Under the pieces are notes generated by a model. It was not told the origin of the DNA. It did no database searches and worked only from the letters and a program-made list of their open reading frames with translations. 49,600 bases of DNA from an uncultured Eubacteriales bacterium. Lineage in GTDB: Bacteria > Bacillota > Clostridia > Oscillospirales > CAG-272. Shown here one piece after another: positions 1 through 7,484 of this stretch (position 1 is the first letter of the stretch; each line of letters starts with the position of its first letter). The stretch spans positions 1 through 49,600 of the forward strand of contig UQNQ01000011.1 in assembly GCA_900542425.1 (NCBI GenBank), in the 5' to 3' direction. The translations under genes and the position numbers were made by a program.

Positions 1-54
1 TTCATTGCAATCAGTATCCTTTCTGAACTTCCGGATTGATGGCGATATTATAAT

Positions 55-70
55 ATTATGATATCATAAT
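55..70. repeat. 16-bp perfect palindrome upstream of asnA promoter
   Basis: ATTATGATATCATAAT is a perfect dyad centred about 80 bp upstream of the asnA -35 box. It could be an operator or the foot of an upstream element, but it is AT-rich and may be chance. No regulator is encoded nearby. Confidence 0.3.
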
Positions 71-148
71 TCCATATCCAATCTATGAACGCGCCATGAA
101 ATTTTCATAAAAAAGAGAAGATGCTGAATTTAGACAAAAGTCTATCGG

Positions 149-177
149 TTGACAAATGCTTTCGGAAATGATATACT
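149..177 (+). promoter_or_regulatory. SigA-type promoter of asnA
   Basis: TTGACA (149-154), a 17-bp spacer and TATACT (172-177). Transcription would start near 184, leaving a leader of about 35 nt, too short for a T-box or riboswitch. Confidence 0.8.
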
Positions 178-218
178 GATACCATTATTGTTATCGAAAA
201 ACGGATGGGAGAAAATAT

Positions 219-1226
219 ATGAGCAGAATCATTGTACCGGAGGGTTATCATGCCTCTCTTGGACTTTATGATACACAGACTGCAATCGGAATGCTGAAAC
301 GGATCTTTGAGGAAAAGCTTTGTTTTGTGTTAAATTTAAAGCGAGTCTCCGCACCGTTATTTGTGGATCCGGAAACCGGATTAAATGATGACCTCAACGG
401 TGTCGAACGACCGGTACGCTTTGATATCAAGGAAACGGGAAGAGACGCTGTTGTTGTTCATTCTCTCGCGAAATGGAAGAGAATGGCGCTTTATACCTAT
501 GGCTTTTCTGCCGGTGAAGGGCTTTATACCGATATGAACGCGATCCGGCGTGATGAGGAGATGGATAACCTCCATTCGATTTATACCGATCAATGGGATT
601 GGGAAAAGATTATCACCCGGGATACCCGCACACTGGACTATTTGATGAATACCGTAAAAGGTGAAGTCGGTGCCATTTGCGATACGCTCGACATGTTAAA
701 GGTACGGTACCCGCAAATAGAGGTTACACTGAATAGGGAAGTAAGTTTTATTACAACACAGGAGCTTGAGGACCTATATCCGGAACTGACGCCGAAAGAA
801 CGTGAAAACGCATATCTGAAAGAACATAAAACCGCTTTTATTATGCAAATCGGAGATAAGCTCCGTTCCGGAAAGCCGCATGACGGACGTGCACCGGATT
901 ATGATGATTGGAAGCTTAACGGAGATATTTTGTTCTGGAACGATGTGCTCGGATGTGCTTTCGAGATTTCCTCAATGGGTATCCGGGTTGATGAAAAATC
1001 ACTGGATGAACAGCTTCACAAAGCAGGTGCAGATGACCGTCGGCGATACCCGTTTCACCGTGCGTTGCTTGCGGGAGAGCTTCCGCTTACCATGGGCGGC
1101 GGAATCGGACAATCAAGGCTTTCCATGCTGCTTTTGGGAAAAGCACATATCGGCGAGGTTCAGGTATCCGTTTGGGATGAGGAAACACGCCGTGTCTGTG
1201 CGGAAAACGGAATTGTCCTTCTGTGA
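219..1226 (+). CDS. asnA: aspartate--ammonia ligase AsnA
   Basis: AsnA makes asparagine from aspartate and free ammonia with ATP cleavage to AMP and PPi, in the cytoplasm. The 335-aa length fits the family (about 330 aa) and the whole protein shows its class II aminoacyl-tRNA-synthetase-like catalytic fold. Recognisable stretches are the N-terminal LNLKRVSAPLFV, the VVHSLAKWKRMAL segment near residues 79-91, the DQWDWEK segment near 124, and the C-terminal TMGGGIGQSRLSMLLL near 291-306. The start is set by GGGAGA at 207-212, six bases before the ATG. The gene is monocistronic, with its own consensus promoter and a strong terminator shared with the convergent ATPase gene. A paralogous AsnC-type regulator is not encoded nearby. 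Confidence 0.95.
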   Translation: MSRIIVPEGYHASLGLYDTQTAIGMLKRIFEEKLCFVLNLKRVSAPLFVDPETGLNDDLNGVERPVRFDIKETGRDAVVVHSLAKWKRMALYTYGFSAGEGLYTDMNAIRRDEEMDNLHSIYTDQWDWEKIITRDTRTLDYLMNTVKGEVGAICDTLDMLKVRYPQIEVTLNREVSFITTQELEDLYPELTPKERENAYLKEHKTAFIMQIGDKLRSGKPHDGRAPDYDDWKLNGDILFWNDVLGCAFEISSMGIRVDEKSLDEQLHKAGADDRRRYPFHRALLAGELPLTMGGGIGQSRLSMLLLGKAHIGEVQVSVWDEETRRVCAENGIVLL

Positions 1227-1264
1227 AAAAGCGATTTTCAGAGACTGTCATGTGTATGTAAAAT

Positions 1265-1306
1265 ACAAAAGAGAGAGGCAAGCATATGCTTGCCTCTCTC
1301 TTTTGT
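1265..1306. terminator. bidirectional intrinsic terminator (asnA / P-type ATPase)
   Basis: A 42-bp perfect palindrome centred at 1285/1286 has a GC-rich core (GAGAGGCAAGC) flanked by A and T runs, so each strand ends in a U-tract. It sits between the convergent asnA and ATPase genes and can serve both. Confidence 0.9.
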
Positions 1307-1363
1307 GCAATATGTAAATGAGGATAGGGTGATACGGAGGCTTTTTTTCTGTAGTCGGAACCA

Positions 1364-4042
1364 TCAGCTATCAATGCTGGCACTCTTTTTTCTTCTATAC
1401 CGTTTTATCCATTTTACGATCTCTATTTGAATTACAGAAAGCAAAGAAAGACCGGTTACGGTCAGCCATTGTACGCCGGAAAGTCCGGTAACACGAAATG
1501 CATTTTGTAAGAAAGGAGTAAACAGGATACATGCCATCAGAATGCCTGATATGATAAAGGAGAAAATCAGAAAAGGATTGATGCCTTCTGCCCGTACAAA
1601 AATGGATTCCGTGTTGGAACGTTGATTGAGCGCACGCAGCATTTGGGAAAATGCCAATACACAGAAAGCCATCGTCTGTCCTGTAACGGTATCCGCTGTG
1701 ACAGCGCCGATCCAGTATGCACAGAGCGTCATAAAACAAACGAAAATGCCCTGTGTTACCACGCGGAAAATGAGATCCTTTTCAAACAATGTGTTTTGCT
1801 TGACGGGAGGATGACACATAATATTCCGGCTTGCCGGATCCACGCCGAGCGCAAGGGCGGGCAATGTCGCGGTGGCAAGATTGACCCAAAGAATATGGAC
1901 TGCAAGGAGCGGGGCTTCCCATCCGAATATCGTGGCGATAAATAACGTCATAATTTCCGCAATGTTTCCTGCTAAAAGAAACTGGATTACTTTTTGAATA
2001 TTCCGGTAGACGCGTCTTCCTTCCTTAATGGCATATGCAATGGTGGTAAAGCTGTCATCGAGCAGAATCATATCGGCGGATTCTTTTGCCACATCGGTTC
2101 CTGTAATTCCCATTGCGACACCGATATCCGCTTCTTTTAGCGCAGGAGAATCATTGACCCCGTCACCGGTCATCGCGGCAATTTCACCTGTACGTTTCAA
2201 AGATTTGATAATTCGAAGTTTATCGATAGGAGAAACTCGGGAAAAAACCGTGGCCTTTTTCACAGCCTTGTCAAGTTCATCATCCGTTATGGCTTCCAGT
2301 TCGTCGCCCGTGATCACCGTATCCCCTTTTTGATAAATGCCAAGTTCTTTTGCGATGGCAAGAGCGGTTACTTTATGATCTCCTGTAATCATGATGGTTC
2401 GGATACCTGCACTCCGGCAAATCTGAACGGAATCTGCTACTTCTTTGCGAGGAGGATCTATCATACCGGCAACACCGATAAAGGTTAGTCCGAATTCTAC
2501 GTTTTCCTCGTCATCTTCGGGCAGATTCGGAAGGATTCGCATGGCAAATCCAAGTACCCGCAATGCATTTTCCGACATATGATTGCAAAGCTTCAAAATA
2601 TGAACGCAATCCTCATTCGTAATCGGTTTGACTTTTCCCTCAGCTGTCAGCATTTGCGTGCAAAGAGGGAGCATTTCATCAACAGCTCCTTTTGTGTATG
2701 CGATATATTGATGTTCTATCTGATGTACCGTTGTCATTCGTTTGCGGTCCGAGTCAAAGGGCTGTTCAAAAAGACGCGGATAACGTTCCTCTAGAGAGTT
2801 ATGGTCCATCCCGAATGCCTGTGCCATATAGATCAGAGCGCCTTCGGTTGGGTCTCCGATGATTTCTCCTTTTTTATCGGGATCGAGGCTTGCGTCATTG
2901 CATAATGCTGCCGCATATATCATTTCACGATAGGCTTCCGGATGTTTTTTTGCTGCTTCAGAGACTGCCGTGCTTTTGCCGGCTTCAAAATCACCGTTAA
3001 CGGCAATTTCGGTAACGGTCATTTTATTGAGAGTGAGCGTACCGGTTTTGTCACTGCAAATAACAGTCGCGCTTCCTAGCGTTTCTACCGCGGGCAACTT
3101 GCGCACAAGCGCGTTTTTCTTTGCCATACGCTGTACGCCAAGTGCCATTACGATCGTGGCGGTTGCCGGCAATCCTTCAGGAATGATGGATATGGCAAGG
3201 GAAACGGCAACCAGCAGCTGAGGAATAAGCGGACGTTGATACAACGCTCCGATTGCAAATATCAAAACGCAAACAACAAGGCCGATAATAGTCAGCGTTT
3301 TTCCGACTGCATCGAGCTTTCGTTTGAGTGGCGTGTCAAGCTCTTTTTGATGATCGAGAATTCCTGCAATATTTCCGACTTCGGTTTCCATTCCGGTGGA
3401 GACGACAACGCCTGTTCCACGACCATAGGTGACAACCGAGGAAGCATAAGCCATGTTGCGTCGGTCACCCAGTACACAATTTTCGGATATGTCAGCATCC
3501 GCATCTTTTTCTGACGGAACCGATTCTCCTGTGAGGGAAGCTTCCTGAATTTTTAAACTGGCGGTGTCAATCAACCGGATGTCAGCAGGAACGATGTCTC
3601 CGTCTCGGAGAAATACGATGTCTCCGGGGACAAGTTCTCCCGCAGAAACTAAGCTTTCCTCTCCCTGACGAATAACCTGAGCGGTAGGTGCACTCATGTT
3701 GCGCAATGCTTCCATGGAGGATTGTGCTTTTCGTTCCTGAACAATTCCGATAACGGCGTTCATCACGACAATGGTAAAAATGACGACGGCTTCCGTCCAT
3801 TCACAAAGAATTGCCGAGAGCAATGCCGCGCTGATTAAAATGAGTACCATCGGATCGAAAATCTGTTCTTTCAGCATCTGAAAAACGGTTTTCGGAGGTT
3901 TGGAACGCAGTTCATTGCGTCCATACTGTTGCAGTCTTTCTGCCGCCTCAGCATCGCTGAGTCCTGCCGGAGAAGTATGCAGACGTTCAAAAATTTTCTC
4001 GACAGATTCAGAATGCCAAGGCTTTTGCTTGTGATTATCCAT
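1364..4042 (-). CDS. P-type (P2) cation-transporting ATPase, PMR1/SERCA-like
   Basis: An 892-aa integral membrane pump of the P2A calcium/manganese-type family. It has an N-terminal cation-ATPase domain, an actuator domain with TGES (171-174), M4 with PEGLP (288-292), the phosphorylation site DKTGT (Asp331), a nucleotide-binding domain with KGAVDEML near 451, a hinge motif TGDGVND (625-631), and four or more C-terminal membrane segments. In M5 the SERCA-type ligand residues Asn and Glu are kept (N693, E696). In M6 the usual NLxTD reads NLATA, so the Asp (SERCA D800) is replaced by Ala725 and ion specificity is uncertain. I place the start at 4042 rather than an upstream ATG at 4072, because AGAGGTGG precedes this ATG at workable spacing while the upstream one has no ribosome site. 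Its leader carries an attenuator-like hairpin. Confidence 0.9.
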   Translation of the reverse strand: MDNHKQKPWHSESVEKIFERLHTSPAGLSDAEAAERLQQYGRNELRSKPPKTVFQMLKEQIFDPMVLILISAALLSAILCEWTEAVVIFTIVVMNAVIGIVQERKAQSSMEALRNMSAPTAQVIRQGEESLVSAGELVPGDIVFLRDGDIVPADIRLIDTASLKIQEASLTGESVPSEKDADADISENCVLGDRRNMAYASSVVTYGRGTGVVVSTGMETEVGNIAGILDHQKELDTPLKRKLDAVGKTLTIIGLVVCVLIFAIGALYQRPLIPQLLVAVSLAISIIPEGLPATATIVMALGVQRMAKKNALVRKLPAVETLGSATVICSDKTGTLTLNKMTVTEIAVNGDFEAGKSTAVSEAAKKHPEAYREMIYAAALCNDASLDPDKKGEIIGDPTEGALIYMAQAFGMDHNSLEERYPRLFEQPFDSDRKRMTTVHQIEHQYIAYTKGAVDEMLPLCTQMLTAEGKVKPITNEDCVHILKLCNHMSENALRVLGFAMRILPNLPEDDEENVEFGLTFIGVAGMIDPPRKEVADSVQICRSAGIRTIMITGDHKVTALAIAKELGIYQKGDTVITGDELEAITDDELDKAVKKATVFSRVSPIDKLRIIKSLKRTGEIAAMTGDGVNDSPALKEADIGVAMGITGTDVAKESADMILLDDSFTTIAYAIKEGRRVYRNIQKVIQFLLAGNIAEIMTLFIATIFGWEAPLLAVHILWVNLATATLPALALGVDPASRNIMCHPPVKQNTLFEKDLIFRVVTQGIFVCFMTLCAYWIGAVTADTVTGQTMAFCVLAFSQMLRALNQRSNTESIFVRAEGINPFLIFSFIISGILMACILFTPFLQNAFRVTGLSGVQWLTVTGLSLLSVIQIEIVKWIKRYRRKKSASIDS

Positions 4043-4104
4043 ATTGGATATACCACCTCTTTCTTTTTTCATTTTATTCTGATCGCCTTTCGGCGGAAAT
4101 CAGC

Positions 4105-4162
4105 AAAAAAGAAAGCATAACCTACTCCCCTCTGGTTTACAGAGGGAGATAAGTTATGCTTT
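4105..4162 (-). terminator. terminator-like hairpin inside the ATPase leader (attenuator candidate)
   Basis: On the minus strand AAAGCATAAC pairs with GTTATGCTTT (arms 4153-4162 and 4112-4121), with an inner stem CCCTCT/AGAGGG (4141-4146 and 4128-4133), about 22 near-continuous pairs, followed by a U-rich run (CTTTTTT). It lies between the ATPase promoter (4260-4288) and its start codon (4042), so read-through must be regulated or partial. The U-tract on the plus strand is weaker. The string GGGGAGTAG in the 3' arm resembles a conserved piece of the yybP-ykoY manganese riboswitch, but the position is wrong for that fold. Confidence 0.6.
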
Positions 4163-4253
4163 TATGTGAACAATATAAAAAATTACTTCGGTCAGCGTCG
4201 CTACTGTCGGCGTCGTCCATTCGGTTTTGTTTTCCTCTTTCTATAAAAAACTG
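4163..4253 (-). promoter_or_regulatory. 5' leader upstream of the ATPase attenuator
   Basis: About 90 nt lie between the predicted transcription start (near 4253) and the terminator hairpin. The segment holds two similar tracts, CGACGCCGACAGTAG and CGACGCTGACCGAAGTA, in tandem (about 4182-4212). I recognise no riboswitch class. Its only G-rich pairing partner is in the downstream hairpin, so it could act as sensor or antiterminator. Confidence 0.35.
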
Positions 4254-4259
4254 CTATTT

Positions 4260-4288
4260 AGTATATCATATATGACGGGAAAAGTCAA
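4260..4288 (-). promoter_or_regulatory. SigA-type promoter of the P-type ATPase
   Basis: Reading the minus strand: TTGACT (4288-4283), 17-bp spacer, TATACT (4265-4260). Two dyads lie upstream of the -35 box: an imperfect one, TCATGATG-A-CATCGTGA (4305-4321), and TGTTCT-G-AGAACA (4327-4339). Either could bind a metal-responsive or other regulator; this is inference. Confidence 0.75.
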
Positions 4289-4371
4289 TAGAAAAATTAT
4301 ATTTTCATGATGACATCGTGATAATTTGTTCTGAGAACAGGGAAGGTAATGCTTTTATAAGAATTTGATTT

Positions 4372-5565
4372 TTATATATTGTTTTTTGATGTTTCCTCTA
4401 CGAGAAATGTTTCCGCTTCTGGTGATACATAGAGATGTTCACGGCTTTGCACCAGAGAGAGCTGTTTTTCACCCCGAAGATTATGATACATTGCAGTGAT
4501 GCCTGCCGGCGGAGAAGTATAGTCACCGAGTCCCGCTTCGATTATAGTTTTCACTTTTGTATATCTTGCTCGCAATGAAAGATCAAAGTATCGGATAGCG
4601 TTTCCGCCAAATTCACCCCACCCGCAAAGCCTTCCTATTTTTGCTGCCTGCGTATCACACAGCCAGGGAATGAAAATATCGATGAGAGTTGTTTGCGGAA
4701 CCATGGCTGCCGCCTGCATTGCTTGTACTGCGCCTTGACTGCCGCCTCTCGCAATGAGTGTTTTACCGTCCCATTGGGGGAGAGTCATCATAAAACGCAG
4801 CGCTTGCGCTGCTCGGATCATCATATATTTAAAATAACAGGTATGCGGATTTTGGTTTTCCTCTTTATCAAAACCGTAACCGGAGAGCTTTCCCCCACTG
4901 AGTGTGTCGTAATATTCCTGAGGCTCGCGGTTGTGGATTCCATGTGCATTGATACAGAAGATATTTTCATCCTCAGAAAAATCAAACCAAGCGCTTTTGA
5001 CGCCGTAGCCCTGATAAATCACGCGGCACGGTCGTTTTTTTCCGTCTTTGGGAACGGTAAGGATTCCGGATACCGGCATACCGCCGGCACAGGTAAGTTT
5101 GATGTCATAAACGGAATGATTCGGATGTTCTATGTCTTCCGGCAGAACAGTTTTTTCTATGATGTCCGGTGCAACGGCAAGCAGTTCCGTTTTGCAGGCA
5201 TTCCAGAAAGCGTGATAGTCCGCCGGTTCCTCGGTGACGGATTGGATTTTTTCGATTTCAACACCGGCTCCGCCGAAAAAACCATCTGATTCCGGGTAAG
5301 GTTCGCCGTGCTTATTTGTCGCTGTGACGGTTACATAAATAAAGCCGGGGCGGTCAAGGGAGGCTTCCAGCACAAGCTCGCCTGTGCGTCCGTCGGAGAC
5401 TCCTTCTTTGGAGAGTCCAAAGTCTGCGGTTATTTTCCATTTGAATTGTTCCGCCGAAACGGTGTTCCCGTTTTCACGGTATTGAATCAGAAAACGGATG
5501 ACCTCGCCGCATCGATAGGTATACGGTGTTTTATCCGTGTGACAGGTGAAATATTTTCTTGACAT
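4372..5565 (-). CDS. CE7-type acetyl xylan esterase / cephalosporin-C deacetylase family protein
   Basis: An alpha/beta hydrolase of the AXE1 (CE7) group, which removes acetyl groups from xylo-oligosaccharides and related substrates in the cytoplasm. The catalytic triad is visible: the nucleophile Ser in GGSQGA, the acid in GLGDYTSPPAG, and the His in REHLY near the C-terminus. The N-terminal 105 residues or so look like an added beta-rich domain (FKWKITADFG, IYVTVTATN), so the protein (397 aa) is longer than simple CE7 enzymes (about 320 aa). No signal peptide is seen, fitting an intracellular enzyme acting on imported acetylated sugars. The start is supported by CGGAGGGAG just before the ATG. 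It has its own promoter, and no sugar transporter or glycosidase adjoins it. Confidence 0.85.
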   Translation of the reverse strand: MSRKYFTCHTDKTPYTYRCGEVIRFLIQYRENGNTVSAEQFKWKITADFGLSKEGVSDGRTGELVLEASLDRPGFIYVTVTATNKHGEPYPESDGFFGGAGVEIEKIQSVTEEPADYHAFWNACKTELLAVAPDIIEKTVLPEDIEHPNHSVYDIKLTCAGGMPVSGILTVPKDGKKRPCRVIYQGYGVKSAWFDFSEDENIFCINAHGIHNREPQEYYDTLSGGKLSGYGFDKEENQNPHTCYFKYMMIRAAQALRFMMTLPQWDGKTLIARGGSQGAVQAMQAAAMVPQTTLIDIFIPWLCDTQAAKIGRLCGWGEFGGNAIRYFDLSLRARYTKVKTIIEAGLGDYTSPPAGITAMYHNLRGEKQLSLVQSREHLYVSPEAETFLVEETSKNNI

Positions 5566-5595
5566 GGCTCCCTCCGAGTTTTAATTCCGGGGAGT

Positions 5596-5624
5596 ATTGT
5601 ATCATGGCAGAAACAGAAAATCAA
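5596..5624 (-). promoter_or_regulatory. SigA-type promoter of the CE7 esterase gene
   Basis: Minus strand: TTGATT (5624-5619), 17-bp spacer, TACAAT (5601-5596), about 30 bp before the start codon. Confidence 0.65.
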
Positions 5625-5632
5625 GTCACAAG

Positions 5633-5671
5633 ATAAAAAAACAAAAAGCGCCGCCGGGTTTTCGGCGGCGC
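5633..5671 (-). terminator. intrinsic terminator after 56-aa membrane protein copy A
   Basis: GCGCCGCCG (5648-5656) pairs with CGGCGGCGC (5663-5671), followed on the minus strand by TTTTTGTTTTTTT. The same stem-loop, base for base, follows copy B, so it is part of the duplicated unit. Confidence 0.9.
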
Positions 5672-5847
5672 CAACGTTATTTTTGCTTAAGAGCCCAGAT
5701 AAGCCCGATAAAACAAAGAAATAACCCAACGGGAGCGGCAATGACAGAAACCATAATCAAAGCAGTCCCCGGGAAAGCATAGGAGAGAGAAAATAAAATA
5801 ACAGCAAGACCAAAAAGAATCAGAGCAAGCGGCTTATTATTTTTCAT
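5642..5847. repeat. tandem duplication unit A (206 bp)
   Basis: This unit corresponds to 5995-6200 with a constant offset of 353 bp and no gaps. It covers a 56-aa gene and its terminator. Both ends are nearly identical between the copies and the central third is diverged. Confidence 0.85.
5677..5847 (-). CDS. 56-aa two-helix membrane protein, copy A
   Basis: An unrecognised small protein starting MKNNKPLALI and ending LIWALKQK. It has two hydrophobic segments (about 6-24 and 29-53) separated by a short Pro/Gly turn, so it should form a membrane hairpin with a basic N-terminus and C-terminus. A strong site, AAGGAGG, precedes the ATG by five bases. It has its own perfect consensus promoter and terminator, so it is a one-gene unit. 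It is a tandem duplicate of the 56-aa gene at 6030-6200: the two copies have exactly the same length with no indels. The N-terminal 18 and C-terminal 20 residues are nearly identical, while the middle (20-36) has diverged. The function is unknown; a partner or immunity role for the neighbouring secreted proteins is only a guess. Confidence 0.8.
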   Translation of the reverse strand: MKNNKPLALILFGLAVILFSLSYAFPGTALIMVSVIAAPVGLFLCFIGLIWALKQK

Positions 5848-5908
5848 AAAACCTCCTTACTTTTTTATGCTTGTATGTTTTATTGAATCGGTTTTATTAA
5901 TTGTCTTT

Positions 5909-5937
5909 ATTATAATATATGTGAGGAAAATTGTCAA
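5909..5937 (-). promoter_or_regulatory. perfect consensus SigA promoter of 56-aa gene copy A
   Basis: Minus strand: TTGACA (5937-5932), 17-bp spacer, TATAAT (5914-5909). It lies between the terminator of copy B and the start of copy A, so copy A is expressed independently. Confidence 0.85.
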
Positions 5938-5995
5938 TATTAATGCCAAAAATCAAAATTTTTGATACATTTTATATAAAAATACAAAAGACTGC

Positions 5996-6024
5996 AAAAA
6001 GCGCCGCCGGGTTTTCGGCGGCGC
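5996..6024 (-). terminator. intrinsic terminator after 56-aa membrane protein copy B
   Basis: The stem GCGCCGCCG (6001-6009) with CGGCGGCGC (6016-6024) is followed on the minus strand by TTTTTG. It ends the two-gene unit formed by the 388-aa protein gene and copy B. The U-tract is shorter than in copy A. Confidence 0.85.
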
Positions 6025-6029
6025 CAACG

Positions 6030-6200
6030 TTATTTTTGTTTCAGTGCCCAGATAAGTCCGATAAAACAAAGAAATAATCCAACGGGAGCGGCGATAATTC
6101 CGGCTAGAAGCAGAGGTGTTTCAGGAATGGCGTACGGAATCGAACATAGGATAACAGCAAGACCAAACAAAATAAGGGCAATAGGTTTATTGTTTTTCAT
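6030..6200 (-). CDS. 56-aa two-helix membrane protein, copy B
   Basis: Paralogue of the 56-aa protein at 5677-5847, starting MKNNKPIALI and ending with the same LIWALKQK. It has two predicted membrane helices in a hairpin. Its start codon overlaps the stop of the upstream 388-aa gene in an ATGA arrangement, with AAGGAG placed inside the end of that gene, which is the classic layout for translational coupling. The two proteins are therefore probably made together and may work together at the membrane. The family is not recognised. The central segment (residues 20-36) differs strongly from copy A while both ends are conserved, which may reflect different partners or relaxed constraint. Confidence 0.8.
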   Translation of the reverse strand: MKNNKPIALILFGLAVILCSIPYAIPETPLLLAGIIAAPVGLFLCFIGLIWALKQK

Positions 6201-7363
6201 ATGTACTCCTTTGTTTTCGAAAATGGGGATGGAAATGCCGGATTAATGGAACTTAAATAGGTTACGGTAAGAGGGGTTCCAAAGTAGTCTGTTGTAAAAG
6301 ATACACAAGAAAAGCCGATAGAAACTCCTCCAGTAGAGAAAGATACGGAAATAGAACCAATTCCCGTCCATTTGTGGGAATATCCCGAGCGAACCTCAAA
6401 ATCCCATGATTGAGAATAAACCCGCGTTTGCAGATAGGACACCATTTGATCTGTGGGAGAATGATTTATCGGACCATCATGCGCACATACTCCGGTATAC
6501 TGTGTAAAATTAACATAACATGAAACGCCGCTTCCGCCCGGAAAATCAATTGAAAGATAATCTTCTGCTTCGGGGTTATTATAATCAGGGGTGTCATTTC
6601 TATAAATTTCCTCGTAGTACTCACTGGTTGTTTTGCCGCAAACCGTACATGTCCCCGACTGAGATAGGTAGGCATATACTCCATACGCGTCGTCATAAAT
6701 TGCGGTGCCATATGCTAAAGCCAATACATCCTCATATGTGTATGTGGGCCGGATAAGCCATTCTGAATATACCGAGATCAAATAGTAATGATTTCGGTCA
6801 TCGTAGCATGTAGGCGGATCCTCGACGCGCACGGCGGTTGTCACCAAACGCATATATCCATCGCTAGATGTCCTGTCATTCACAAAATCAGAAGGAAGCT
6901 CCGACAGAGTAGAAACCGTATGTTGTTTCATTTCGGCAATTTCTTGCATGACTGCATCTTTTGATATGTATTGTGTGGTGCCGTTTTCATTTGTTTTGAT
7001 GTAAGAAACGGTTTGAAAAACTTCTTTGTAAGTCAATGCTTCTAAAATGTATTCTTCTGGAAGAACGGAAAGCATATCGTTTCCCCGAACTTCTTTAATG
7101 ATTTCTTCCGCAATTTTCATAGAGTCGTTGGGATCGGTGCTTTTGGCAAGCTCTTTGTCTATGTAAGCGTCAAGATTGGGATACTGAATCATGGTCTGTC
7201 CGAGACTATTTTGATAGATGTTTTTTTGTACACCACCGTCCAAAACGATGGTACTTTCTGCTTGATAAAAAGCGCTTGGGGAAACAGAACCGGCGGATAG
7301 GGTTGACGTAAGACATGCCGCGATAAAGAAAACTGCGATAAAAAAGGCAATTTTGTTTTTCAT
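6197..7363 (-). CDS. secreted or lipid-anchored protein of unknown family (388 aa)
   Basis: I do not recognise the family. The start is set at 7363 (MKNKIAFFIAVFF), because AGGAG precedes this ATG and not a longer in-frame extension. The first 25 residues are an export signal: IAAC at 14-17 could be a lipobox, or LSA-G near 22-25 a signal peptidase I site. The mature part has a predicted helical region with LPEEYILEALTYKEV (101-115), a central beta-rich part with a CxxC pair (SGTCTVCGK), and a beta-rich end. It is a divergent paralogue of the 332-aa protein encoded just upstream: they share LP-EY-LEALTY-EV-QT, a YD-----Y core and a V--Y--TR-----EV segment. The gene has a perfect promoter and is coupled to the 56-aa membrane protein gene at 6030-6200. 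Confidence 0.8.
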   Translation of the reverse strand: MKNKIAFFIAVFFIAACLTSTLSAGSVSPSAFYQAESTIVLDGGVQKNIYQNSLGQTMIQYPNLDAYIDKELAKSTDPNDSMKIAEEIIKEVRGNDMLSVLPEEYILEALTYKEVFQTVSYIKTNENGTTQYISKDAVMQEIAEMKQHTVSTLSELPSDFVNDRTSSDGYMRLVTTAVRVEDPPTCYDDRNHYYLISVYSEWLIRPTYTYEDVLALAYGTAIYDDAYGVYAYLSQSGTCTVCGKTTSEYYEEIYRNDTPDYNNPEAEDYLSIDFPGGSGVSCYVNFTQYTGVCAHDGPINHSPTDQMVSYLQTRVYSQSWDFEVRSGYSHKWTGIGSISVSFSTGGVSIGFSCVSFTTDYFGTPLTVTYLSSINPAFPSPFSKTKEYI

Positions 7364-7387
7364 AATTTTTTCTCCTGCTTCTTTTTT

Positions 7388-7401
7388 TATCAAGCTTGAT
7401 A
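7388..7401. promoter_or_regulatory. 14-bp palindrome at the start of the 388-aa gene transcript
   Basis: TATCAAGCTTGATA is a perfect dyad lying between the -10 box (7407-7412) and the start codon (7363), at or just after the expected transcription start. This position fits a repressor operator. The upstream paralogue gene lacks it. Confidence 0.4.
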
Positions 7402-7406
7402 CCTTT

Positions 7407-7435
7407 ATTATAAATGAACAGGAAAAAAATGTCAA
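7407..7435 (-). promoter_or_regulatory. perfect consensus SigA promoter of the 388-aa protein gene
   Basis: Minus strand: TTGACA (7435-7430), 17-bp spacer, TATAAT (7412-7407). Confidence 0.85.
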
Positions 7436-7484
7436 TACAAAAAATGTAATTATTTATGAAAAAATGCCGAAATACCTTTTTAAT

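Larger units (their letters stand above)
5995..6200. repeat. tandem duplication unit B (206 bp)
   Basis: Second copy of the unit at 5642-5847, in the same orientation, with 147 bp between the copies. Confidence 0.85.

Noticed and set aside
1..218. T-box or riboswitch in front of asnA
   Set aside because: The promoter at 149-177 leaves only about 35 nt of leader.
4105..4162. yybP-ykoY manganese riboswitch, prompted by GGGGAGTAG in the ATPase leader
   Set aside because: The string lies in the 3' arm of the terminator hairpin, not at the 5' side of an aptamer, and the other conserved blocks are not found in order. Kept only as an attenuator candidate.
4693..5289. 198-aa open frame antisense to the CE7 esterase gene
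   Set aside because: It lacks a ribosome site and recognisable domains, and the minus-strand frame has a full catalytic triad. It is a shadow frame.
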